6,913 nucleotides of DNA from Methanomassiliicoccales archaeon (GCA_028679985.1 JAJRAH010000126.1:1-6913), one strand, 5' to 3'. Numbered from the stretch's first letter, positions 1 to 6,440 are shown. Program-made: numbers and translations. The notes: generated by a model from the sequence alone, not told the origin.

Positions 1-1
1 G

Positions 2-523
2 GGAGCATGGGTCATCGTCATTCATGCCGCATCATATTCGGGGAAGAGCAAGAAGACCGCAACGAAAGCAGTGGCGAGGGGGCTCAAGAAGTGTGGCAGA
101 ATAATGGAGGACGAGGGCCTCGGACCCATGTTAGGATTGGAGACGATGGGCAGAAAGGCGACTTGGGGCACCCTGAACGAGATCAAGCAAGTTATGGAAG
201 AGGTTGATCGATCTGTCCCAGTCATCGACTTCGGTCATCTCCACTCGAGGGATGGCGGCCGGTTCAGATCAGTTGATGATTTCCAAGATGCTTTGGACGA
301 AGTTGTATCTATGTACGACGGACATCTGCACTGTCACTTCAGCTGCATCGAATACACCGGAGCTGGAGAGATAAGGCACCTCCCCCTCCAAGCAAAGGAG
401 CCGGATTTCTCGCTCTTGGCCAGTACGTTGCGTCCGTTGAGGAGGAATGTAACGTTGATAAGCGAGACACCGTCGCCCGAGAAGGGCGCGTTGCACATGA
501 GCAAGGTTTTGGCCAATCACTGA
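2..523 (+). CDS. Endonuclease IV-like TIM-barrel protein, 5'-truncated by the window edge
   Basis: This is the C-terminal 173 residues of a protein whose beginning lies upstream; the frame is open from base 2 to the TGA at 521-523. It resembles AP endonuclease family 2 (Nfo/endonuclease IV), metal-dependent enzymes that cut DNA 5' to abasic sites in base excision repair. Visible metal-ligand candidates, in fragment numbering, are H8 in VIVIHAASYSG (like Nfo H109), E47 in LGLETMG (like E145), D76 and H79 in VIDFGHLHSR (like D179/H182), the His cluster 108-112 before FSCIEYTG, H126 in GEIRHLPL, and E155 in ISETPSPE (like E261). The Asp that Nfo has two residues before the H231 equivalent is not seen here (GEIRH instead), as I recall for archaeal relatives. 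About 100 N-terminal residues should be missing. A GTG at 71 is an internal codon, not the start, because homologous sequence continues upstream of it. A sugar isomerase-like role of the same fold is possible but less likely. Nuclease activity itself is inferred. Confidence 0.82.
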   Translation, partial: GAWVIVIHAASYSGKSKKTATKAVARGLKKCGRIMEDEGLGPMLGLETMGRKATWGTLNEIKQVMEEVDRSVPVIDFGHLHSRDGGRFRSVDDFQDALDEVVSMYDGHLHCHFSCIEYTGAGEIRHLPLQAKEPDFSLLASTLRPLRRNVTLISETPSPEKGALHMSKVLANH

Positions 524-554
524 TGTCCCACGCCATATACCTTGACAACCACAA

Positions 555-564
555 CTATATATTT
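555..564 (+). promoter_or_regulatory. Putative archaeal TATA box for the zinc-ribbon gene
   Basis: The stretch CTATATATTT lies in the 76-nt gap between the endonuclease IV-like gene and the next coding region. A start site about 25 nt downstream would fall near 583-588. That places it just ahead of the TTG at 600 and after the out-of-frame ATG at 577, which supports TTG as the start. Position and sequence only; no transcript evidence. Confidence 0.55.
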
Positions 565-599
565 CGAAGTCAATTAATGGCCCAGCAGCTGGTGGTCTG

Positions 600-1706
600 T
601 TGGTCGGCGGTCGCTCTTCTGACGATGGCAAGAACTCAAGCGGCGAGCTTGAATTCGACTGCCCGGAATGTGGGACGCATATTGTAGGCGAAGTCTCGAA
701 GTGCCCCAAGTGCGGCGTCGAGTTCGTGATCGAAGAGATCTCGGAGTTCGAGTGCCCAGAGTGCGGGACCACTCTGCCAGCCGACAGCACGAGATGCCCG
801 AAGTGTGGCACGGGTTTCGAGGTGGAAGTCGCCTCTGAAGCCGGAGAGGCGTCCTCTGCCGGTTCCGAATCCGCTGCCCCACCTGTGGCGGCTCAGGCTT
901 CTCCTGAGGAACCTTTGCCGGCCGCTCCAGCCGAGACTCCTGAAGAGGCTGAGCTTCGCAAGCAGTTTCCTCTTCTGGTCGAAGAGGTCAAACCCCTCCT
1001 CTCTCTTGCCTCCGAGTATGGAATTGACGCTTCGGAGGCGAGGCGATACATCGACAAGGCCGTCAGAGTCGGCAGGCAGCGCGACGTCGTTTCGGCCGTC
1101 AGGTTTGTGAAGGAATGCCTCGAGAGTGTGAAGGTCGCCATCGACGAGCGGATCGTTCGGGACTTGGACTATCTTGACAAGCTTGCGGAGATCGCCAAAA
1201 AGACCGGATCGGACCCTATAGTCATTTCTCAGGCCGTATCGAATGTGAAGGCCAGGAAGGAGGTCGGGGACGTTTCTGGTGCGCTTGCCGAGGCAAAGAT
1301 CGGAAGGACCGAGGCGGAGAGGATAACCGGCAAGTACGTCGAGGCGAACGAGATATGCGACGCCCTCGAAAGGCTCATACAGAACTCCGAGAGGTTCTAC
1401 ATCGACGTGCGAGATGCAAGGAAGCTTCTGAACGAGGCGAGGGATGCGGGGCAGCACGGCGACTGGAGCATGATGGGAATACTGGCTCGGAAGGGAAGAG
1501 AGGAGCTCGCGTCATCCTTGCCAGACGTGATCAAGGGGGAGCTGAAGAAGGCGAAGGGCGCGCTGCTGGATGCGAAGGCGGAGGGCAAAGAAGTCTCTGC
1601 GCTGGTGAAGATCCTGAAGGATGCGGGAGTCGCCTTCAAGCGCGGGGATCAGGAGGAATCGCTGGAGCGCCTGATCGAGTTCAAGACCGAAGTCAAGCAT
1701 CTGTAG
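600..1706 (+). CDS. Double zinc-ribbon protein with long helical tail
   Basis: A 368-residue protein of unknown function. Two CPxCG zinc ribbons lie near the N terminus: C21/C24 paired with C35/C38, then C52/C55 paired with C66/C69. Residues about 77-112 form a low-complexity Ala/Ser/Pro/Glu linker. Residues about 113-366 are rich in Ala, Glu, Lys, Arg and Leu with heptad-like spacing and look almost entirely alpha-helical, perhaps as repeated helical hairpins. No signal peptide or membrane segment is visible, so it is probably cytoplasmic. The start is TTG at 600: there is no in-frame ATG or GTG ahead of the first ribbon, and a TATA box at 555-564 predicts a very short leader. CTG at 597 is an alternative. 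The gene ends 17 nt from the end of the convergent DnaA-like gene, which also carries a CPxCG ribbon beside a helical region. Zinc binding is expected from the motifs; a role as a protein- or nucleic-acid-binding scaffold is a guess. Confidence 0.85.
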   Translation: MVGGRSSDDGKNSSGELEFDCPECGTHIVGEVSKCPKCGVEFVIEEISEFECPECGTTLPADSTRCPKCGTGFEVEVASEAGEASSAGSESAAPPVAAQASPEEPLPAAPAETPEEAELRKQFPLLVEEVKPLLSLASEYGIDASEARRYIDKAVRVGRQRDVVSAVRFVKECLESVKVAIDERIVRDLDYLDKLAEIAKKTGSDPIVISQAVSNVKARKEVGDVSGALAEAKIGRTEAERITGKYVEANEICDALERLIQNSERFYIDVRDARKLLNEARDAGQHGDWSMMGILARKGREELASSLPDVIKGELKKAKGALLDAKAEGKEVSALVKILKDAGVAFKRGDQEESLERLIEFKTEVKHL

Positions 1707-1723
1707 CGCCTCAGGCTGTCTTC

Positions 1724-3859
1724 TCACTCCCGTTGCCTGATCACTTCCATCTCTCTCTCAAGGATCGAGCGTTCCTGAGTCTTGAGACTCTCTTGGTTCA
1801 CCGAGACAAGGAATATCGCCGGCCGCTCGGAAACCTCGTCGACGACGTTCCTTATGAATCGCACTATCCCCTCGAACGTTGTGTTGCTTATTAGGTACTG
1901 GATGTCGTCCAGTAGCACGATGCTCTTCTTATCCGGCTGACTGAACTCCTCGATGATGAGCATGATTCTTTCCAACGACGGCAGGACGGTCCGCTCCGTC
2001 TTCGATTCGTGATCGGTGAGCCAGAACACGACCGCTTCCATCGTCCCCAACTTCTCTCTAAGAACCCTTGGGTGGCCCCGGGTTATAGCCATTCCCTTGT
2101 AGCCTTCTCTGAGCTTCGAGGCGAATATCCTGTGGGAGATTTCGGGCTTCTCCTCTTCCACGAGGTAGCTCTGGCCGTCCTGAACATCCGTCCTTACCTT
2201 CGTGCTTCTTACTTCTTTCGTCTCCTTCGTCAGGATCTCCTTCGCCAGCTTGACGGTGATGTCCGAGCGCATCAGCGAGGAGAATGCAACGACCCTGTTC
2301 AGACCGCCTTCGAGCTGTCTGACATTGTCTCTGCAGACCTCGGCAACGAATCCAAGGACGTCCTTGGGAATGGACAGCTTGTCCTCTCTCGCCTTTCTTT
2401 CGAGTATCGCTAGGCGAGTCTGTAGGTCCGGCGGCTGGATATCCGCTATGAGGCCGGACTCGAACCTCGTCGCCAACCTGTCTCCGACCGAAGGGATCTC
2501 CTTCGGGAGGCGGTCGCATGCGAGTACTATCTGTTTGCCCTTGTCCATCAGGTCGTTGAAGATATGGAAGACCTCCTCCTGGATCTGCTCCTTGCCAGCA
2601 AGGAACTGCAGATCGTCGATGATGAGCAGATCAGCCTCGCGGTAGGTCGTTCTGAACTCCTCCAGCTTCTTTGAAGCCAGAGACTCGATCAGTTCCTCCT
2701 CGATAGCGTCCGTTGACGTATAGATCAGTCTGACCCTGGGGCTGTGTTCTCTGACATAGTTGCCTATTGCCTGGAGGAGGTGGGTCTTGCCCAGGCCCGA
2801 CCTGCTGTATATGAAAAGGGGATTGTAGGCCTTGCCGGGGGCCATCGCCGTCGCCCGCGCGGCTGCCTCCGCGAAGGAGTTGTTGGGTCCGGTCACGAAT
2901 GTCTCGAAGGTGAGCCGCGGGTTTAGGATGCGGCCGTACGCGGTCTTCTCCGCGGTTCCAATGCATCTCGGGCAATTTCCCGTCGCGTCGAGAGGTCCGC
3001 CGCAGTTGGGGCATTTCGTCCGTTTCGGAACGCCTTGCGAACTCATCTTGTGATACTGGAGTATGAGATCGTAGACCCCGTCTATGCGCTCGTCAAGTTT
3101 CTTTCTTTCCATATCGTCTTGGATCTGCTTCTCCGCCATGACAGCGGTATCCGATCTCTCCACTCTGTTGCGGAGCGCCTCGAGTTCCGATTGTATGTCC
3201 GATACCCTTTCCGGGTCGCACATCTTCCTCAGCAGCGACTCCTTCTCCCTTTCGTATCCTTCCGCCTTCAGGAATCCGAGAGTATCCTTCATTTCCTCGA
3301 TCTTCTCGATGTTCGCTTCGAAGTAGGAGACGGCCTTGGCCGCCTTCTTCGGGCTGTTCTCATACAAGGAAAGGATGCTCTGGACGTTATAGCCTGACTT
3401 AGACCACTTCACGATCTTGTTCGCGATCCCCTCCTCCACGCCCTTCAGAGCCTCCTTATCGATCGGCCGCACTGGATAGGGAATCCAAGGAGGGGGAAGC
3501 AGCTCGACGCGGTTGACCTCCGCACCCTGGAACACGCGCGCGATCTCCTGCGGCTGGACCTTCGCGTGGAGGGTTACGATCGCGTCTGGGCGCACAGAGT
3601 CCTGCCACATGAACTCGGCGGCCTTTCCTCCCTTGTACACGACTTCATTCTTTGCCCCAGAACGTCCATAAGCATAGACAGAGACGATCGGATCCCCGTC
3701 CCCGAAAAGTATCAGTCCCTCGGACCGGCTCCCCCTTTCGACAAGGGCTACCTTCACGAATCCCGAGAATGAGAATCTCTTGACCTCGTCGAGGATTCTC
3801 TTCAGCGCGTCATCCGACCCGTTCTGTCTCTCGACGACCTGACCTTCTGGTATCCCCAT
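1724..3859 (-). CDS. DnaA-type AAA+ ATPase fused to a zinc ribbon and a DUF835 domain
   Basis: About 711 residues from ATG 3859. Residues 1-120 are a small alpha/beta domain resembling archaeal sensor-like N-terminal domains (ALKRIL, FSFSGFVKV, GLILFGDGDPI). Residues 130-276 are helical, partly coiled coil. C283/C286/C296/C299 form a zinc ribbon (CPNCGGPLDATGNCPRC). Residues 311-543 match bacterial DnaA domain III: a Walker A-like SRSGLGKTH (352-360, first Gly replaced by Ser, K358 and T359 kept), Walker B LLIIDDLQFLAG (411-422), sensor 1 region ACDRLPKEI, box VII GDRLATRF with arginine finger R465, and sensor 2 NVRQLEGGLNR with R514. Instead of the DnaA domain IV HTH, residues 572-711 look like DUF835 (GMAITRGHP, WLT, IVLLDDIQYLI). 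ATP binding and nucleotide-driven assembly are expected; the biological role is unknown. The frame stays open to ATG 4015, but those extra 52 residues look non-coding and a TATA box at 3899-3906 lies within them; GTG 3871 is an alternative start. It is transcribed alone, convergent with the zinc-ribbon gene. Confidence 0.85.
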   Translation of the reverse strand: MGIPEGQVVERQNGSDDALKRILDEVKRFSFSGFVKVALVERGSRSEGLILFGDGDPIVSVYAYGRSGAKNEVVYKGGKAAEFMWQDSVRPDAIVTLHAKVQPQEIARVFQGAEVNRVELLPPPWIPYPVRPIDKEALKGVEEGIANKIVKWSKSGYNVQSILSLYENSPKKAAKAVSYFEANIEKIEEMKDTLGFLKAEGYEREKESLLRKMCDPERVSDIQSELEALRNRVERSDTAVMAEKQIQDDMERKKLDERIDGVYDLILQYHKMSSQGVPKRTKCPNCGGPLDATGNCPRCIGTAEKTAYGRILNPRLTFETFVTGPNNSFAEAAARATAMAPGKAYNPLFIYSRSGLGKTHLLQAIGNYVREHSPRVRLIYTSTDAIEEELIESLASKKLEEFRTTYREADLLIIDDLQFLAGKEQIQEEVFHIFNDLMDKGKQIVLACDRLPKEIPSVGDRLATRFESGLIADIQPPDLQTRLAILERKAREDKLSIPKDVLGFVAEVCRDNVRQLEGGLNRVVAFSSLMRSDITVKLAKEILTKETKEVRSTKVRTDVQDGQSYLVEEEKPEISHRIFASKLREGYKGMAITRGHPRVLREKLGTMEAVVFWLTDHESKTERTVLPSLERIMLIIEEFSQPDKKSIVLLDDIQYLISNTTFEGIVRFIRNVVDEVSERPAIFLVSVNQESLKTQERSILEREMEVIRQRE

Positions 3860-3898
3860 CTCGACTAGCACGTTTACCGTCAGACAATCGCGGTGAAA

Positions 3899-3908
3899 TC
3901 TTAAATCC
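3899..3908 (-). promoter_or_regulatory. Putative TATA/BRE for the DnaA-like gene
   Basis: Read on the minus strand, the sequence is AAAGGATTTAAGA: a purine-rich BRE-like flank followed by a TATA-like ATTTAAGA. A transcript start about 25 nt downstream would be near 3878, leaving a leader of about 19 nt to ATG 3859 or about 7 nt to GTG 3871. This argues against the longer frame starting at 4015. No Shine-Dalgarno motif is seen. Confidence 0.45.
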
Positions 3909-4015
3909 TTTGTGCCGTCTGGCATCTCCCTAGGGAAGTGTGGCCGCACCACCAGCGTAAGCGCTGATAGGGGGTATCGCCGCACCCTATTCCCACAATC
4001 AGTATACTGAATCAT

Positions 4016-4183
4016 AAAGGACAGGCGGAGAAGAGTCTGCCAGGCAAGAAGACCCGCTCAGCTCAAACTCCATCGAATGTTCTAGGCTCAGTCCAACGAG
4101 AGAGCATCGCGCCCCGGCTCTCGAAGGCAGAGGAGTCTTGCTGATGATCGAACCGACTGGATTCTATTCCGATTCTAGCTGCG
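4016..4183. other. Intergenic region without a supported gene
   Basis: A gap of 168 nt between the 3' end of the flavodoxin gene and the longest possible frame of the DnaA-like gene (about 324 nt if that gene starts at 3859). I see no RNA gene, repeat or T-rich terminator. A 62-codon minus-strand frame through it overlaps the flavodoxin gene in another phase and has no recognisable features. Confidence 0.5.
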
Positions 4184-4660
4184 TCAGACCCTATCGAGGA
4201 ACGCGTCGAGCTTCCCTGGATAGGTGCCAGTATCCACTTCCTTCTTGCCATTCAATGCGAGCGATGAGATCGGGTCCTTTCCGAGAATAGCCCTCATCTC
4301 GTCGAAAGCACTGCTCTCATCTCCATCCTGCGTCAGGAAGAACGCCACTCTTCCGACCCGGCCTCTCATCTGCGTGCAGTACGTCTTCACAGGCACTGAC
4401 AGCGAACCGGCCCATACCGGTGTCCCTATGATCAGAAGATCGTATTCGGCCGGATCTCTAATGGGCTCCTGTATCGTCGTTAGGACCCGCTTCTTGACAT
4501 CTCTGCCAGCATCAACGTACCTCATGGCACCCGCTCGACTTTTCATATCTACAATCTCTTCCTCATCGCACTCTAGTTTCTTGAAAATCTCGTTTGCGAT
4601 CTTCTTGGTCGTGCCGGTCCTCGAATAATAGACGACCTGCGATCTCTTGTTGCTCATCAT
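4184..4660 (-). CDS. Flavodoxin family protein
   Basis: A 158-residue single-domain flavodoxin-like protein, expected to bind FMN and carry electrons or act as a small flavoprotein reductase in the cytoplasm. The phosphate-binding loop is YYSRTGTTKKIA (11-22), following the first beta strand at the N terminus. The 50s/60s-type loop near the isoalloxazine is IIGTPVWAGSLSVPVKTY (77-94), followed by the third strand RVAFFLTQDGDE (104-115). Length is typical for short-chain flavodoxin-like proteins. The ATG at 4660 is followed directly by a second ATG at 4657, and either could be used; there is no clear Shine-Dalgarno motif. A clear TATA box was not found upstream. The closest similarity in style is to archaeal flavodoxin/NAD(P)H oxidoreductase-like proteins; the partner enzyme cannot be told from the neighbours. 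Confidence 0.87.
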   Translation of the reverse strand: MMSNKRSQVVYYSRTGTTKKIANEIFKKLECDEEEIVDMKSRAGAMRYVDAGRDVKKRVLTTIQEPIRDPAEYDLLIIGTPVWAGSLSVPVKTYCTQMRGRVGRVAFFLTQDGDESSAFDEMRAILGKDPISSLALNGKKEVDTGTYPGKLDAFLDRV

Positions 4661-4866
4661 ACCGACTCTTTCTTAGGTTGAAGACGTCGTGGGACTCATC
4701 AAACTAACTTGCGGAGAGTCTGCATGAGCACTGCACAATCCTCCATGACCCCTCATTCAGATTCGAGACGCGTGTCCTCGGAGCATCCGGGTCAAAGATC
4801 GGCCCGAGGTCGTGTCGTTCTCGTTGCTTCTGCGAACTTGGAATCGTCAATAGGCCCATGAGAAAA
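4661..4866. other. Intergenic region between flavodoxin and tRNA-Thr
   Basis: About 200 nt separating the divergent flavodoxin and tRNA genes. No supported coding region, repeat or RNA structure is visible. The weak A/T-rich patch near 4690-4702 (minus strand AAGTTAGTTTGAT) could be the flavodoxin promoter but does not match a TATA box well. Confidence 0.45.
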
Positions 4867-4873
4867 TTTAAAT
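4867..4873 (+). promoter_or_regulatory. Putative TATA box for tRNA-Thr
   Basis: TTTAAAT preceded by the purine-rich AGAAAA, a good archaeal BRE-TATA arrangement. The expected transcript start, about 25 nt downstream, is near 4895, some 7 nt ahead of the mature 5' end of the tRNA at 4902. Confidence 0.65.
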
Positions 4874-4901
4874 CGGGGGACGTTTTGTTGTGGTTCACCA
4901 A

Positions 4902-4992
4902 GCCACTGTAGCTCAGCGGCAATCCGCGATCGCTAAAGAGCGACGGTTTCGTAAACCGTAGGTCGGGGGTTCAAAACCCTCCAGTGGCTCCA
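4902..4992 (+). tRNA. tRNA-Thr (anticodon CGU) with a D-loop intron, CCA encoded
   Basis: The acceptor stem GCCACTG (4902-4908) pairs perfectly with CAGTGGC (4982-4988). The D stem is GCTC/GAGC (4911-4914 and 4938-4941). The anticodon stem ACGGT/ACCGT (4943-4947 and 4955-4959) encloses the loop TTCGTAA with anticodon CGT at 4950-4952, reading ACG (Thr). The variable loop is AGGTC, and the T arm is GGGGG-TTCAAAA-CCCTC (4965-4981) with one G-U pair. G1-C72, C2-G71 and discriminator U73 (4989) fit archaeal tRNA-Thr. CCA is encoded at 4990-4992. The unspliced D loop is 23 nt, far too long; removing 4921-4936 gives the normal 7-nt loop AGCGGCA with A14, G15, G18, G19 and A21 in place, G15 facing C48. 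The spliced tRNA is 75 nt with CCA. It sits between the flavodoxin and thiC genes with its own TATA box. Confidence 0.95.
4921..4936 (+). other. 16-nt tRNA intron at position 20/21 with bulge-helix-bulge
   Basis: The transcript can fold as an outer helix GCTC/GAGC (the D stem), a 3-nt bulge AAA (4935-4937) on the 3' side, a 4-bp central helix AGCG/CGCT (4915-4918 with 4931-4934), a 3-nt bulge GCA (4919-4921) on the 5' side, and an inner helix ATC/GAT closing the loop CGC (4922-4930). This is the canonical substrate of the archaeal tRNA splicing endonuclease. Cutting between the second and third base of each bulge removes 4921-4936 and restores a standard D loop. The exact cut sites are inferred from the general rule for this enzyme. 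Confidence 0.85.
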
Positions 4993-5027
4993 TCATCCTT
5001 TCATGACTGGCTCGGGGCGCTTGCCGA

Positions 5028-6302
5028 TCAGCAGGTGCCGTCCTTCTTCAGGTACTCCTTCAGGATCTTGATCGCGCAGACGTCTCCGCACATGGAGCAG
5101 CCGTCGGACTCCTTTGTGATGCCTCTGGATCTGTATCTTCTGGCCTTCTCGGGGTCCAGGGCCTCTCTGTACATGCCCTCCCAGTCGAGGGCCTTCCTCG
5201 CCTGAGACATCCTCAGGTCCCGATCTCTTCCCCTCCCCCTTGCGACGTCCCCAGCATGGGCAGCAAGCTTGCTGGCGATCAGGCCCTCCCTCACATCCTC
5301 AACATCCGGCAGAGAGAGGTGCTCCGCCGGGGTCACATAACAAAGGAAGTCCGCTCCGTAATAGGCTGCGAGCGCCCCCCCGATCGCGCCGGCAATGTGA
5401 TCATAGCCCGGTGCGATATCAGTCACGAGAGGCCCGAGGACATAGAACGGGGCGCCATCGCACACCGTCTTCTCGATCCTGACATTGGCCTCGATCTGGT
5501 CCAAAGGAACGTGTCCGGGGCCCTCGACCATTACCTGAACTCCCTTCTCCCTCGCTCTTCTGACAAGGTCGCCCAAGATGATGAGTTCCTGCAGCTGAGG
5601 GCCGTCAGTTGCATCGTGGATGCATCCGGGCCTCAGGCCGTCTCCTAGACTGAGCGTGAACTCATACTCGCTAGCTAGTTCCAGAAGATAGTCGAAGTTC
5701 TCGTAGAGGGGATTCTCCTTTCCGTTGTGAAGGATCCAAGCTACGAGGAAGGAGCCGCCTCTCGACACGACATCTGTCACCCTCGTCGATTTCTTCAGGT
5801 GGTCGACGCTTTCTTTCGTAATGCCGCAGTGGACCGTCATGAAATCAACGCCATCCTTGGCGTGCTGGACTATCCCCCTGAAAATGTCATCCTCGTCCAT
5901 GTCTACCACTGCACTCATCCTTGCCGCCCTTAGTCCGGTTTGGTAGATCGGGACGGTCCCGATCGGGACTTTCACTTCCTTGATCAGCGACCTTCTTATC
6001 GTGTCTATGTCGCCTCCGGTGCTGAGATCCATGATCGCGTCGGTGCCGTACTCTACCGCCATCCTCGCTTTTTCCAGTTCGACCTCTTTGTCAGCGATGT
6101 CGCGCGACGTGCCTATGTTCACATTGACCTTCGTAGCGAGCCCTTCACCGATCCCGCATGGTTTGGGGGAATGCACTGGGTTCCATGGGATGACAATCCT
6201 TCCATCGGCAACCCTTCGTCTAACGACCTCGGCTTCGACCCCCTCTTCTTGGGCCACCATTCTTATCTCGTCTGTAAGACCCAGTCTTGCCCGTTTCATC
6301 AT
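5028..6302 (-). CDS. thiC: Phosphomethylpyrimidine synthase ThiC
   Basis: A 424-residue radical SAM enzyme of thiamine biosynthesis that converts aminoimidazole ribotide to hydroxymethylpyrimidine phosphate. Family motifs are present in order: KVNVNIGTS (about 58-66), MDLSTGGD (91-98), IGTVPIYQTG (114-123), SRGGSF (180-185), LSLGDGLRPG (218-227), EGPGHVPLD (260-268, with metal-ligand candidate H264), HIAGAIGG (302-309) and CYVTPAEHL (321-329). The C-terminal cluster motif is C402-x2-C405-x3-C409 (CSMCGDVC), one residue shorter between the last two cysteines than the CX2CX4C of E. coli ThiC, a form I recall from archaea. Length is normal. The start is one of two adjacent ATGs (6302 or 6299), where similarity to ThiC begins. 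The frame is open to ATG 6455, but those 51 basic, Pro/Arg-rich residues do not resemble ThiC, and ATG 6455 lies upstream of the predicted transcript start. ATG 6404 remains possible. The gene ends 35 nt from the convergent tRNA. Confidence 0.96.
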   Translation of the reverse strand: MMKRARLGLTDEIRMVAQEEGVEAEVVRRRVADGRIVIPWNPVHSPKPCGIGEGLATKVNVNIGTSRDIADKEVELEKARMAVEYGTDAIMDLSTGGDIDTIRRSLIKEVKVPIGTVPIYQTGLRAARMSAVVDMDEDDIFRGIVQHAKDGVDFMTVHCGITKESVDHLKKSTRVTDVVSRGGSFLVAWILHNGKENPLYENFDYLLELASEYEFTLSLGDGLRPGCIHDATDGPQLQELIILGDLVRRAREKGVQVMVEGPGHVPLDQIEANVRIEKTVCDGAPFYVLGPLVTDIAPGYDHIAGAIGGALAAYYGADFLCYVTPAEHLSLPDVEDVREGLIASKLAAHAGDVARGRGRDRDLRMSQARKALDWEGMYREALDPEKARRYRSRGITKESDGCSMCGDVCAIKILKEYLKKDGTC

Positions 6303-6440
6303 CGGTATCCTTGGTCTAATCGCCTTCCTCCTATTATGGTTTATGCTTGCCAGGAGAATAATTGGAGGATTCCGCGGACGCGTGCTCCGATGCTTGCGAG
6401 GCATTGGCTTCTCTCTGGTATTTTTCGTGGTTTTTCTGAG
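6303..6440 (-). promoter_or_regulatory. Long 5' leader of thiC
   Basis: The TATA box at 6459-6468 predicts a transcript start near 6439, so the thiC mRNA would carry about 135 nt ahead of ATG 6302. The leader holds two copies of GCAAGCAT (minus strand; plus-strand positions 6343-6350 and 6390-6397, 47 nt apart) and a GC-rich segment GGAGCACGCGTCCGCGG. GGAGGAAG occurs about 20 nt before the start, too far for a normal ribosome binding site; AAGGA lies nearer. I could not match the leader to the TPP riboswitch consensus. A regulatory role is only a possibility. Confidence 0.35.

Noticed and set aside
636..1457. 273-codon open frame on the minus strand
   Set aside because: It is the antisense shadow of the zinc-ribbon gene, whose motifs and helical pattern are clear; the shadow has no recognisable features.
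3860..4015. The 52 residues that extend the DnaA-like frame up to ATG 4015
   Set aside because: Composition does not resemble the rest of the protein, a TATA-like box lies inside the stretch, and no ribosome binding site precedes ATG 4015. Kept only as an alternative start.
3860..4901. A DnaA-box cluster or replication origin near the DnaA-like gene
   Set aside because: No TTATCCACA-type boxes or AT-rich unwinding region were seen in the intergenic stretches.
4704..4922. 72-codon minus-strand frame overlapping the tRNA
   Set aside because: It runs antisense through the tRNA 5' end and promoter, with no motif or ribosome binding site.
4902..4992. tRNA pseudogene because of the 23-nt D loop
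   Set aside because: All stems pair well and the extra 16 nt form a complete bulge-helix-bulge, so an intron explains the long loop better than decay.
6303..6440. TPP riboswitch ahead of thiC
   Set aside because: I could not find the conserved CUGAGA and ACCUGAUCUGG-type segments in the leader.
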